A DNA stretch of 6,824 nucleotides from Chthoniobacter sp. (GCA_025352865.1 JANXSB010000203.1:1-6824), one strand, 5' to 3'. Positions 1-5,777 are shown, counted from the first letter of the stretch. Notes: a model not told the origin generated them from the letters alone. Translations and numbers: made by a program.

Positions 1-32
1 AGCAGGAGGGAAAAGAGCAGACGGGTGGGCAT
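1..32 (-). CDS. Possible start of an exported protein (partial)
   Basis: Reading leftward from an ATG at 32-30, the window edge cuts a frame that begins MPTRLLFSLL. A basic residue followed by a leucine/phenylalanine run is what the start of a signal peptide looks like. It lies 69 bases downstream of the beta-helix gene stop and on the same strand, so it could be the next gene of that transcript. No convincing ribosome binding site precedes the ATG and only ten codons are visible, so this may be chance. Confidence 0.25.
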   Translation of the reverse strand, partial: MPTRLLFSLL

Positions 33-53
33 CGGAGCGGTCGGGATGAAGAG

Positions 54-68
54 CCCGGTGTCGCCGGG
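54..68 (-). terminator. Weak hairpin downstream of the beta-helix gene
   Basis: On the minus strand CCCGG, a five-base loop CGACA and CCGGG form a short GC-rich hairpin about 33 bases after the stop codon of the beta-helix gene, followed by CTCTT. The stem is short and the U tract is poor, so this is at best a weak terminator or a chance palindrome. Confidence 0.2.
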
Positions 69-101
69 TTTCTTAGCGGGAACGATGCCGCACCGCTCCG
101 G

Positions 102-1397
102 CTATTTCACCGGGCCGTTTTCGATCTCGATCTCGTCGAGCCAGCATTTTGCCGCGGCTTTTCCCGCGCCGATGAAGCCGAGCCAACGCAGCTCCTTCAT
201 CGCGGGATGCACGAATTTCAACCCGTCGAAACGCTGCGGCTGCTGGCCGGGAAGCGTGATCGTGCAGGCCCACGTCGCGTCGCTGTCGGGGCCGAGCTTC
301 GCGGTGACTTCGATGTGCGCCCAGGTGTCGGCGGGCAGGTCAGCGAGCTTGCGGTCGCTGGTGCGGATCGCGCCCTTTTCGACGTAAAGCATCGGCCCGG
401 TGTGGTAGGGCGCGGCGGCGTCGCGCCATTCGTAGAGGAGGGTAAAGGCGGGCTCGGCGCGCACGTCGAAGGCCGCGCGCGTGAGGCCACGCTCGTGGCC
501 AGGCTGGTAGTAAAAATGCGGGTCGAAGGCCGGCTCGACCTCGGGGCCGTCGGTGAGCTGGAGGCAGCGCGCCCCTTTGCTCGCGTGCTCGGAGACGACG
601 GCGAGGGTCGCGGGATTTTTCACGAACTGCCGCGCATTCGCGGGCTGGCCGCCGAGCGGTGTGTTTTCAAAACCATCGTGCAGCGTGAGCGCGGGCGGCT
701 TGGGTTTGCTGCCGTATTTCATCGGTGGGAATGGGCGCGCGGCCAGCTTGCGCCACGCGTCGTCGCCGGTCACGCCGGCGAGTTTCCAGTCAAAGGACAC
801 GAAGCCCAGCCGCAGCGCGGGCGACTCGGGGCGCAGCGTCCAGTCGCCCTTTTCCGGCGCGGTGAAAAGCGGATCGGCGACCACGCTGGTGCCATCGCGG
901 CCCATGAATTGCCACACGCTCCATGACTTTCCGGCGAAGTCTTTGATCGGGCCGTCGGGCTTCCAATAGACGTTGTCCGCGAGCCACACGCGGCCGTCGT
1001 CCCAGTTCGTATCCACATGCGCGAAGAGCTTTCCCTCGCCGAGCAGCACGATGTTTCGCTCAAATGCGAACGCCAGAAAATCCTCGGGCTTGCTGCGCCG
1101 CACATGCTCCTCAGCGCAGTACGCGATGATGTTGTTGCGCACGAGATTCCCGCGCCCGTAGTGCTGGTGGTAGCCGGCGGTCTGGCAGTGGTGGACGAGA
1201 TTGTTTTCCCACACGATGCCGGTCGAGCCCTCGTCGTTATACATGCCCCACCCGCCGTAGCTCGCGCAGCCGATGTCGTGAAAATGGCAGCCGCGGATCA
1301 CCGTGCCGGGCTGCGGGCCGAGCGTGTAGATCGCCCCCATGTCGCTCAGCACGCCCCAGCCGAGATGATGAATGTGGCAGTGCTCGACGAGATTGCG
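102..1397 (-). CDS. Right-handed beta-helix protein with C-terminal lectin-like domain, N-terminus missing
   Basis: The frame reads leftward to a TAG at 104-102. The first recognisable residues are RNLVEHCHIHHLGWGVLSDMG, followed by repeated turns rich in Asn, His and Gly such as VIRGCHFHDIG, ENNLVHHCQTAGYHQHYGRG and VRNNIIAYC. These are the stacked Asn-containing coils of right-handed parallel beta-helix proteins of the pectate-lyase/Beta_helix type. From about residue 225 (counted from the GTG at 1352) to 416, beginning LHDGFENTP, the protein changes to a beta-sandwich resembling concanavalin-like domains of polysaccharide-active secreted proteins. A role in polysaccharide binding or cleavage outside the cytoplasm is inferred. 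No catalytic residues can be assigned. The N-terminal part, including any signal peptide, is absent: in-frame homology stops near 1397 and a stop lies at 1446-1448, within glycosyltransferase DNA of opposite sense. The GTG at 1352 is only the first available start and is not a genuine N-terminus. Confidence 0.85.
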   Translation of the reverse strand, partial: RNLVEHCHIHHLGWGVLSDMGAIYTLGPQPGTVIRGCHFHDIGCASYGGWGMYNDEGSTGIVWENNLVHHCQTAGYHQHYGRGNLVRNNIIAYCAEEHVRRSKPEDFLAFAFERNIVLLGEGKLFAHVDTNWDDGRVWLADNVYWKPDGPIKDFAGKSWSVWQFMGRDGTSVVADPLFTAPEKGDWTLRPESPALRLGFVSFDWKLAGVTGDDAWRKLAARPFPPMKYGSKPKPPALTLHDGFENTPLGGQPANARQFVKNPATLAVVSEHASKGARCLQLTDGPEVEPAFDPHFYYQPGHERGLTRAAFDVRAEPAFTLLYEWRDAAAPYHTGPMLYVEKGAIRTSDRKLADLPADTWAHIEVTAKLGPDSDATWACTITLPGQQPQRFDGLKFVHPAMKELRWLGFIGAGKAAAKCWLDEIEIENGPVK

Positions 1398-1800
1398 CGC
1401 GCAGGCGGCGGCGCTCGGGCTCGGTGAGCGCGTGCGATTCCTGGGCTACGTCGGCGAGATGAGCGCGCTGTATCCCGCGCTCGACATGCTGCTGCTCACC
1501 TCGCGCTACGAAGGTCTGCCGATCACCATTCTCGAAGCGATGGCGGCGGGCGTGCCGATCGTCGCCTCGCGGCTCGACGGTGTGCAGGAGGTTCTCGCCG
1601 ACGGCGAGGACTGTGCGCTGGTGACGCCGGGTGACCGGGATGGATTTGCAGCGCGCGTGAGTGAACTGATCCCGCAACCGGCGCTCGCGCGCCATTACGC
1701 GGACGCCGCGCTGGCGAAAGTGCGCGCCCATTACTCCGCCGAGGCGATGACGCGCGCGGTGGAGGCGGTCTATTGCCAGTACCTGGAGCCGCGCGCATGA
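1396..1800 (+). CDS. Glycosyltransferase family 4-like C-terminal fragment
   Basis: About 134 residues of the C-terminal, nucleotide-sugar-binding half of a GT-B glycosyltransferase (Glycos_transf_1 type). The order of motifs is typical: ALGLGERVRFLGYVGEM, LYPALDMLLLTSRYEGLP, then ILEAMAAGVPIVAS and LVTPGD. The EX7E motif that contacts the sugar-nucleotide donor is intact in EGLPITILE. These enzymes transfer a sugar to a growing exopolysaccharide or lipopolysaccharide on the cytoplasmic side of the membrane. The acceptor-binding N-terminal half, normally about 200 residues, is missing because the frame abuts the beta-helix fragment at about 1396. The ATG at 1372 lies in beta-helix DNA and is not a natural start. 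The stop at 1798-1800 overlaps the ATG of the next gene (ATGA), which is typical of an operon. The fragment is probably non-functional unless the junction is an assembly error. Confidence 0.85.
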   Translation, partial: RAQAAALGLGERVRFLGYVGEMSALYPALDMLLLTSRYEGLPITILEAMAAGVPIVASRLDGVQEVLADGEDCALVTPGDRDGFAARVSELIPQPALARHYADAALAKVRAHYSAEAMTRAVEAVYCQYLEPRA

Positions 1801-1985
1801 AGGGCATTTTTTGCGATTGGGATGCGAACCGTGGAAATCCGAAAGGGCAGCTCGTGCTGCTCCTCTTCCGGCTCGCGCAGCGGCCTGGCTGTTGGAATGA
1901 AAGCGTTCATCAGTGCGAGCCCCATCGCCTCCGCCTCCGTCGTGGGCGACAGCATCGTCCTCGGCCAGCCCTTCATCTTCAATAA
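1797..1985 (+). pseudogene. N-terminal remnant of a serine-acetyltransferase-like exopolysaccharide gene
   Basis: The ATG at 1797 overlaps the glycosyltransferase stop codon. The frame begins MKGIFCDWDANRGNPKGQL followed by VLLLFRLAQR. This DWxANxGNxKGxLVLxLFRLA pattern resembles the amphipathic N-terminal segment of CysE-like acetyltransferases found in exopolysaccharide clusters (from memory of the family; a search would confirm it). Such enzymes O-acetylate sugars. After about 29 codons (near 1883) the similarity stops and the frame runs through unrelated Arg/Pro-rich sequence to TAA at 1983-1985. The left-handed beta-helix hexapeptide domain that carries catalysis is therefore absent. The overlap with the glycosyltransferase indicates that both came from one polysaccharide operon. 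Confidence 0.55.
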
Positions 1986-2011
1986 GTCGAACATCGACGC
2001 TTTCGATTTCT
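1884..2011. other. Non-coding or unrecognised segment between gene remnant and repeat
   Basis: No gene is recognised here. The minus strand is open through this stretch and continues from the adjoining repeat as LPGKLSFAVRGAG, later MFDLLKMKGW and MGLALMNAFIPTA. The residue composition is unremarkable and the frame has no credible start (TTG inside the repeat). It may be an extended flank of the interspersed repeat or a decayed coding remnant. Its left edge is where similarity to the acetyltransferase ends. Confidence 0.3.
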
Positions 2012-2092
2012 GACCAGCCCCCCGCACCGCGAAGCTCAGCTTCCCCGGCAAGATGCGTTACGAAGCCCTCAGCTTCGTAACGAGGGGCTTAA
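2012..2092 (+). repeat. Interspersed palindromic repeat, copy A
   Basis: An 81-base element with a second copy in inverted orientation at 4488-4566. Over 2026-2092 the two copies differ by four substitutions and one inserted base. It holds two hairpins. The first is GAAGC/GCTTC with a three-base loop (2031-2043). The second is a perfect 11-bp stem, CGTTACGAAGC with its complement (2056-2066 and 2072-2082), around a five-base loop. An alternative pairing of AAGCCC (2063-2068) with GGGCTT (2085-2090) would exclude the long stem. The element begins two bases after the stop codon of the PEP-CTERM gene, so it lies in that gene's 3' untranslated region. It resembles REP-type elements in behaviour, but no family is recognised. 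Confidence 0.8.
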
Positions 2093-2093
2093 G

Positions 2094-2858
2094 TTAAGTC
2101 GCCAGTGCCAGCCGACGACGGCGGATGGCCAGAACGCCCGCGCCAACGGCCAACAGACTGAGGCTGGTCGGTTCCGGTTCCGGGACAGGCACGGTGTAGC
2201 GAAACTGGAAGAGTTCCGTCTGGCTGGTTCCGGCGTAGCTGCCGTCACCGAACGCCGCAAAATCGTAGTAATTGTAAATGGTCGGCAGAATGACGGGAGT
2301 GGATGCAAAGAAGGCCCCGTCGATGCTTAGCGTACCCACGCCGCCTGCTATATCCAAACGGTAATCATGAAAGCCGGATGTTGTATCGAAGGGCGTTCGG
2401 GCCACGCCCTCTCCTCCGGTCCCGATGCCATCCGTGTTGACGGTAATACCTGCACTGTCGATGCCGATGGTGAAGTTGCGCCCAAGATGGTCGTAGACGG
2501 CAAGGTAGTATCCCGACTTCTGTTGCCCCGGGCCGGGATAGTAATAATTGGACGAATCCACGTGCAGTATTGCCTCCATGCTCTCACCCGTGTCGAAATC
2601 AATCGGAGCAGGCGTGGTGGACTGCCACCACTGCACGGCATTAGCCGTGGTCGGCCCCTGGTAAAGCAGATTGCCGCTGGTGTACGGGCTGGGCGCGGCG
2701 ACATCGTCGGTGACCAAATTGAAGCCCTGGCTCGTGGGCAAGCTCCCCAGCGAGGGATCGTAAGTTTTCCAAGTTTGGGCATTTACAGAAGAAGTGGCGA
2801 AGCCGAGGATTAAGAAAAGCGCCAATAGCGGGGCGGAACGTCTGATTTCTCTGTTCAT
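2094..2858 (-). CDS. PEP-CTERM sorting domain protein
   Basis: A complete 254-residue exported protein. A signal peptide is clear: basic start MNREIRR, hydrophobic core APLLALFLILGFA, and a likely cleavage site after VNA (residue 27). The middle, with repeated Gly, Asn and Tyr and stretches such as GYYLAVYDHLGRNFTIGID, suggests a beta-rich, possibly lectin-like fold, but no named domain is recognised. The C-terminus carries the full PEP-CTERM signal: PEPEP at 226-230, a hydrophobic helix ending near 245, then RRRR at 246-249. In this system an exosortase (EpsH/XrtA type) recognises the signal and the protein is sent to the surface or matrix, often alongside exopolysaccharide production. No exosortase is in the window. 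The ATG is supported by a Shine-Dalgarno sequence eight bases upstream. The gene is followed directly by palindromic repeat A. Confidence 0.92.
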   Translation of the reverse strand: MNREIRRSAPLLALFLILGFATSSVNAQTWKTYDPSLGSLPTSQGFNLVTDDVAAPSPYTSGNLLYQGPTTANAVQWWQSTTPAPIDFDTGESMEAILHVDSSNYYYPGPGQQKSGYYLAVYDHLGRNFTIGIDSAGITVNTDGIGTGGEGVARTPFDTTSGFHDYRLDIAGGVGTLSIDGAFFASTPVILPTIYNYYDFAAFGDGSYAGTSQTELFQFRYTVPVPEPEPTSLSLLAVGAGVLAIRRRRLALAT

Positions 2859-2866
2859 AAATAATT

Positions 2867-2873
2867 TCCTTCT
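2867..2873 (-). promoter_or_regulatory. Ribosome binding site of the PEP-CTERM gene
   Basis: AGAAGGA on the minus strand lies eight bases before the ATG at 2858. It is the clearest Shine-Dalgarno sequence in the window and fixes this start. The other minus-strand genes lack an obvious one. Confidence 0.75.
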
Positions 2874-2947
2874 AAGTTCTGAGGCAATCGCCCCGGTTGA
2901 ATTTGACCGATTTTCACCTTTTGACGCATAGTTGGCCGTCAGGCACT

Positions 2948-2980
2948 GATCTGCTGCTCCTCAGAGCGGCGGATCTTTTT
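2948..2980 (+). terminator. Terminator-like hairpin facing right, with no gene to end
   Basis: On the plus strand a 12-pair stem (2948-2959 with 2964-2975, including two G-U pairs) closes on a CTCA loop and is followed at once by TTTTT (2976-2980). This is the form of a strong intrinsic terminator for rightward transcription. Read on the minus strand the stem has two C-A mismatches and no U tract after it. No plus-strand gene ends to its left, because the PEP-CTERM gene runs the other way and starts only 90 bases away. It may belong to a lost gene, block readthrough, or be structure in the PEP-CTERM leader. Confidence 0.55.
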
Positions 2981-3036
2981 ATTAGCATTGTGCGTTGGTA
3001 TCACGGATAAATAATAACTGTCAACGTAAAAATGCA

Positions 3037-3306
3037 GTGACGATCAATAACCTCTCGGCGGCGTGGCAGGCGGCTTATGACGTGCTGGTGAAAGGGATGC
3101 GCGCCTTGCTGGATAATCTCCGCAATGTGCTGGGGCCGGACGATACGCGCTGGCTCAGTTTCGGCTTGCAGATGCCTTCGACGGTGACGACTCCCGGACA
3201 GCCGGTGAACCTCACGGGGAATCTGGACGACACGGGCGCGATCGTGGTGCAATGCGACGCCGTGCCGCTGGCGACGCGCTACCGCTGGCGGATGCTGCTG
3301 GTCGGT
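3037..3306 (+). pseudogene. Fragment of a fibronectin-type-III-like protein
   Basis: About 90 residues. A helical stretch, AAWQAAYDVLVKGMRALLDN then LRNVLGPDDTRWLSFGL, is followed by the start of a fibronectin-like beta-sandwich (LDDTGAIVVQCDAVPLATRYRW). This resembles small hypothetical proteins of Verrucomicrobiota-type genomes that pair a helical region with one fibronectin domain (remembered, not searched). The N-terminus is absent, since upstream sequence is AT-rich and lacks a credible start. The C-terminus is also absent: at about 3307 the frame passes into DNA antisense to the neighbouring gene and ends at 3441. It is probably inactive. The complete gene at 3375-4079, pointing toward it, appears to be of a related type. 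Confidence 0.6.
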
Positions 3307-3374
3307 TTCCCCCATCGCGCCGAAGTTACCCTTTGGCACGCGCATCACTTGGCCGCTTTGCTCCGTCTTGCATC

Positions 3375-4079
3375 TTACCCGGCCACGATGACGCTGACGG
3401 TGTTGCTCCACGCGCCCACGCGCCCATCGCCCACGCGGTAGATGGCGCGGTAGCTCCACCTGGCGGGGGTGGCGGGGAAGGGAGTTTTGTCGTCGTAGCC
3501 CGGCGTGACATCGAAGACGAGCAGGACGAAGCCCTGGCCGCCGCCGCGATCGACCTGGATTTCCGTCATGTCGAGAAAGGCGCTGTAGCCCTGCCAATCC
3601 CAGCCGATGGCGACCACGCTGCCGAACGCGGTGGCGGTGAGGCGCGGGGCGAGGGTGACCCAGTCCGGCGCGGCCTGCGGGGAGCCTTCGATGCCGAGCG
3701 CCAGGCCGGTGGCGGTGATGTAGTTCCGGTGGCTCTTGAGCCGCTGCACCAGCACCCGGAAGCGCCGGACGATCCCCGCCGGCACGGCCGCCGGGAAACC
3801 CGCGGGCAGCACGGGCACCACATTGAGGGTGGGGGCCGTGCCGCTGCCGTCGCGCTCGTAGTTCTTCTCCGCCGTCCAGGCCTGCGCGCTGCTTTGGAGC
3901 GAGTTGATGAAATCCACGACCGCGTGGAAGCGGGTGGCATCGGCGGCCTGCCCCACGATGTCCGGGTCGGTGGGCAGGAGGCCGAAAGTGGTGAGATAAG
4001 CGCCGATGGAGTCGCGAAAAAGGGTGAAAAGCCTCGCTTTGCCGGGGTCGCCATTGGGCATGTAGTCGGATTTGGCCAT
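3375..4079 (-). CDS. Hypothetical protein with C-terminal fibronectin-type-III-like domain
   Basis: A 234-residue protein from the ATG at 4079 (start MAKSDYMPNGD) to TAA at 3375. The frame remains open upstream to 4193, but that extension enters the 21-nt repeat array and reads like non-coding sequence, so the internal ATG is preferred. Residues 1-75 look helical (RLFTLFRDSIGAYL, FHAVVDFINSLQSS). Residues 80-130 form a Pro/Ala-rich linker and a short helical piece. Residues from about 140 to 234 look like a fibronectin fold, ending in the typical closing strands WSYRAIYRVGDGRVGAWSNT then VSVIV. There is no signal peptide. The function is unknown; related proteins of this build usually occur as unexplained accessory genes. 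No Shine-Dalgarno sequence is visible. The 21-nt array starts about 100 bases upstream of this start. Confidence 0.7.
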   Translation of the reverse strand: MAKSDYMPNGDPGKARLFTLFRDSIGAYLTTFGLLPTDPDIVGQAADATRFHAVVDFINSLQSSAQAWTAEKNYERDGSGTAPTLNVVPVLPAGFPAAVPAGIVRRFRVLVQRLKSHRNYITATGLALGIEGSPQAAPDWVTLAPRLTATAFGSVVAIGWDWQGYSAFLDMTEIQVDRGGGQGFVLLVFDVTPGYDDKTPFPATPARWSYRAIYRVGDGRVGAWSNTVSVIVAG

Positions 4080-4180
4080 GTGGAGTGGGATTTGCGGTTG
4101 GTGGGTGGTTGGGAGGAGTCGCTGACGGGAAAAAAGAGCGGTTACAGAGGAAAATGGGGCCGCACGAAGCCCGGCAGCAC

Positions 4181-4474
4181 CATCCGTGAACACTCCACTG
4201 GCATCCGTGAATAATCAACGGGTATCCATGAATTATTCACGAATACCCATGAATACTCAAATGGTATCCATGAGTCTTCCACTGGTATCCGTGGACATCT
4301 CACATGTATCCGTGAGCCTTCCAGTGGCATCCGTGGATGTTCCACGGATACCTTTGAGCATTCCACCGGCATCCGTGGATGTCCCACGGATATGCTGCGA
4401 AGTCCAATGGATACCCGTCTGTAGTCCAAGCGTATCCGGCAGTTGCAGCCGGATACCGCTGAGGAATCCAAGGC
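4181..4474. repeat. Degenerate tandem array, 14 units of exactly 21 nt
   Basis: Fourteen units follow one another without any gain or loss of a base, starting at 4181, 4202, 4223, 4244, 4265, 4286, 4307, 4328, 4349, 4370, 4391, 4412, 4433 and 4454. The loose consensus is YATCCGTGRAT, a few free bases, then TCCACNGG. The two halves are near inverse complements, so several units are hairpins: a 9-bp stem at 4329-4349, an 8-bp stem at 4371-4391, and an 8-bp stem with a different sequence (TATCCGGC/GCCGGATA) at 4433-4455. Both strands are open in one frame across the array and encode heptads (plus: V-D-V-P-R-I-P type; minus: P-V-E-C-S-R-M type). The array lies between the 3' end of the BioD/DRTGG gene with its repeat B and the 5' end of the fibronectin-like gene. 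Protein coding is possible but unproven. The exact phase equals two helical turns. Confidence 0.9.
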
Positions 4475-4487
4475 CACTAAAATCGCG

Positions 4488-4566
4488 TTAAGCCCCATCG
4501 TTCCGAAGCTGGGGGCTTCGGAACGCATCTTGCCGGGGAAGCTGTGCTTCGCGGTGGGAGCAGGTC
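4488..4566 (-). repeat. Interspersed palindromic repeat, copy B
   Basis: The inverted partner of the element at 2012-2092. It has the same two hairpins: GAAGC/GCTTC at 4538-4550 with loop TGT, and an 11-bp stem at 4499-4509 with 4515-4525. In the long stem one base pair is A-T in copy A and C-G in copy B, and both sides changed together, so pairing is kept. Copy B lies about 56 bases after the stop codon of the BioD/DRTGG gene, and 13 bases from the end of the 21-nt array. No T tract follows either hairpin, so a role as a classical terminator is not shown. mRNA 3'-end protection or a mobile origin are alternatives. Confidence 0.8.
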
Positions 4567-4622
4567 TGGCGGGGAGGGCAAGGCGGGCCGGGGCTCAAGG
4601 CGGCCGAGCGGCCCAGGGTGAC
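4567..4622. other. Short GC-rich spacer after the BioD/DRTGG gene
   Basis: Between copy B of the repeat and the stop codon at 4625-4623 lies a very GC-rich spacer with overlapping GGCC-type palindromes on the minus strand but no U tract. No gene is seen, and a terminator cannot be supported. Confidence 0.4.
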
Positions 4623-5723
4623 TCACAGCTTGCCGAGCAGGCGATCGACTTCCACGTAGCGGTCCACGAGGGCTTGGATTTTGTCGATCTTCTCGGTGTC
4701 GCCGGGGAGGGTTTTGACGGTCATCGAGTGGATGCTGCTGGCGATGGTGTAACTGTCGAGCGGGGAGGCGATGGCGGGGATTTCGGAGTGCTGGAGGAGT
4801 TCGAGAATGGGCGGGCTGGGCTCGAGGTCGCCGGAAAGGACGAGGCCGGCGACGGTGTGCCCGTCGTGTTCGCTGAGGGTGCTGGCGGAGAGCGCGGCGA
4901 GGATCACGTCCTCGCGGTCGCCGGGGGTGATGATGAGGGTGCCGGGCTTGAAGTACTGCATGGCGTGGCCGGAGTTCATCGCGCCGATGATGACTTTCTG
5001 CACGCGGCGGCGGGACTTGGACTTGCCGTTGAGGAAGGTGCCCTTCGTGGTCTTGGCGATCTGGCCGAGCGTGGCGTTGGCGAGGATGGGCTCCTCGGGA
5101 ATCGCGCCGAGCAGGTCGATGCCGAGGCGGGCAAAACCGCGCTGCGCGAAGTCGCGGACGTACTCGTATTTGTCGGGCGTGATCTTGTTCATGATGACGC
5201 CGGCGACCTCGACGCCTTCGCGGTCGAAGAGCGCTTTGTTCAGCGCGATTTCATCAATGGGACGGCCGATGCCGCCGCCGGTGACGAGGATGACTTTGCT
5301 GCCGAGCAGCTTGGCGACGCGCGCGTTTGAAAGGTCGAAGACGGAGCCGACGCCGGCGTGGCCGGTGCCTTCGCAGATGACGAAATCCTTTTCCCAAGTC
5401 GCGCGGTCGAAGGAATTTTGGATGCGGCGGACGAGGAATTCGTTGTTGGAATTTTCGATGTAGCGCCTCGTGAAATCGGGCTCGACGGCGATGGGGCTCA
5501 TGGCTTCGAGCGGGGTGTGGACGCTGAAGGTCTGGTCGATGAGCACGGAGTCTTCGTCGATGCGTTTGCCGTCGATTTCGACAAAGCGCTGGCCGACGGG
5601 CTTGATGAAGCCGATGCGCCCGAGCCGTTTTGCGAGCGCTGCGAAAAGGCCGAGGGCGATGGTGGTCTTGCCGTCGTTCTGCTGCGTGGCGGCGACGAAG
5701 ATGCGGGGCGTGACGGTGTTCAC
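4623..5723 (-). CDS. BioD/DRTGG protein, Pta N-terminal-like
   Basis: A 366-residue protein that matches the non-catalytic N-terminal part of long phosphotransacetylases (COG0857-type, AAA_26 plus DRTGG). Residues 8-210 form a dethiobiotin-synthetase-like P-loop domain. The nucleotide-binding loop is ATQQNDGKT (12-20), the variant spacing seen in BioD, with KPVG at 41-44, EGTGHAG at 118-124 and VTGGGIGRPIDE near 148-158. Residues from about 216 to 325 form the DRTGG domain (GTLIITPGDREDVILAAL). In long Pta enzymes this part influences oligomer state and regulation by metabolites. Here it is a separate gene downstream of pta on the same strand, with a four-helix-bundle element between them. 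The GTG at 5723 is the only usable start, since an in-frame TGA lies 21 nt upstream. The inverted repeat of the element ends one base before this GTG, leaving no visible Shine-Dalgarno sequence. A genuine biotin-synthesis BioD is unlikely because of the DRTGG domain and the neighbour. Confidence 0.85.
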   Translation of the reverse strand: MNTVTPRIFVAATQQNDGKTTIALGLFAALAKRLGRIGFIKPVGQRFVEIDGKRIDEDSVLIDQTFSVHTPLEAMSPIAVEPDFTRRYIENSNNEFLVRRIQNSFDRATWEKDFVICEGTGHAGVGSVFDLSNARVAKLLGSKVILVTGGGIGRPIDEIALNKALFDREGVEVAGVIMNKITPDKYEYVRDFAQRGFARLGIDLLGAIPEEPILANATLGQIAKTTKGTFLNGKSKSRRRVQKVIIGAMNSGHAMQYFKPGTLIITPGDREDVILAALSASTLSEHDGHTVAGLVLSGDLEPSPPILELLQHSEIPAIASPLDSYTIASSIHSMTVKTLPGDTEKIDKIQALVDRYVEVDRLLGKL

Positions 5724-5777
5724 AGGAAGCTCAAAGTCCGAAACTCAAAACTCAAAACAAGCAGGAAGGAGTGAAGG
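5724..5777 (+). repeat. Left inverted repeat of the intervening element
   Basis: The 38-base core (5724-5761) pairs with 6149-6186 with two mismatches, at 5745 and 5756. The next 16 bases match the right arm loosely, sharing GGAAG and TGAAGG. The core contains a short AAACTCA/AAACTCA direct repeat. It includes the in-frame TGA that limits how far upstream the BioD/DRTGG gene can start. Confidence 0.85.

Noticed and set aside
207..926. Plus-strand frame opposite the beta-helix gene
   Set aside because: It is Arg/Gly/Val-rich antisense of a well-supported gene and shows no recognisable motif.
2979..2987. Extended minus-10 promoter (TGCTAATAA on the minus strand) for the PEP-CTERM gene
   Set aside because: There is no acceptable minus-35 at the right spacing and it would give a leader of about 120 nt through a hairpin; the match is too weak to list.
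3307..3345. Start of a further minus-strand gene (MRVPKGNFGAMG)
   Set aside because: Only about a dozen codons precede the break, there is no clear ribosome binding site, and the protein is not recognised.
3001..4218. 405-residue minus-strand frame
   Set aside because: It is His/Arg/Pro/Gly-rich and out of frame with the fibronectin-like gene, and it runs through a junction; it is typical of a GC-rich shadow frame.
4181..4474. CRISPR array
   Set aside because: The units abut with no spacers, are only 21 nt long and diverge strongly; no cas gene is near.
4443..5330. 295-residue plus-strand frame opposite the BioD/DRTGG gene
   Set aside because: It is low-complexity Gly/Ala/Asp sequence that mirrors codon bias of the real gene on the other strand, and its start lies in the repeat region.
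4623..5723. Biotin-synthesis dethiobiotin synthetase
   Set aside because: The P-loop domain is BioD-like, but the C-terminal DRTGG domain and the pta neighbour point to the phosphotransacetylase-associated type.
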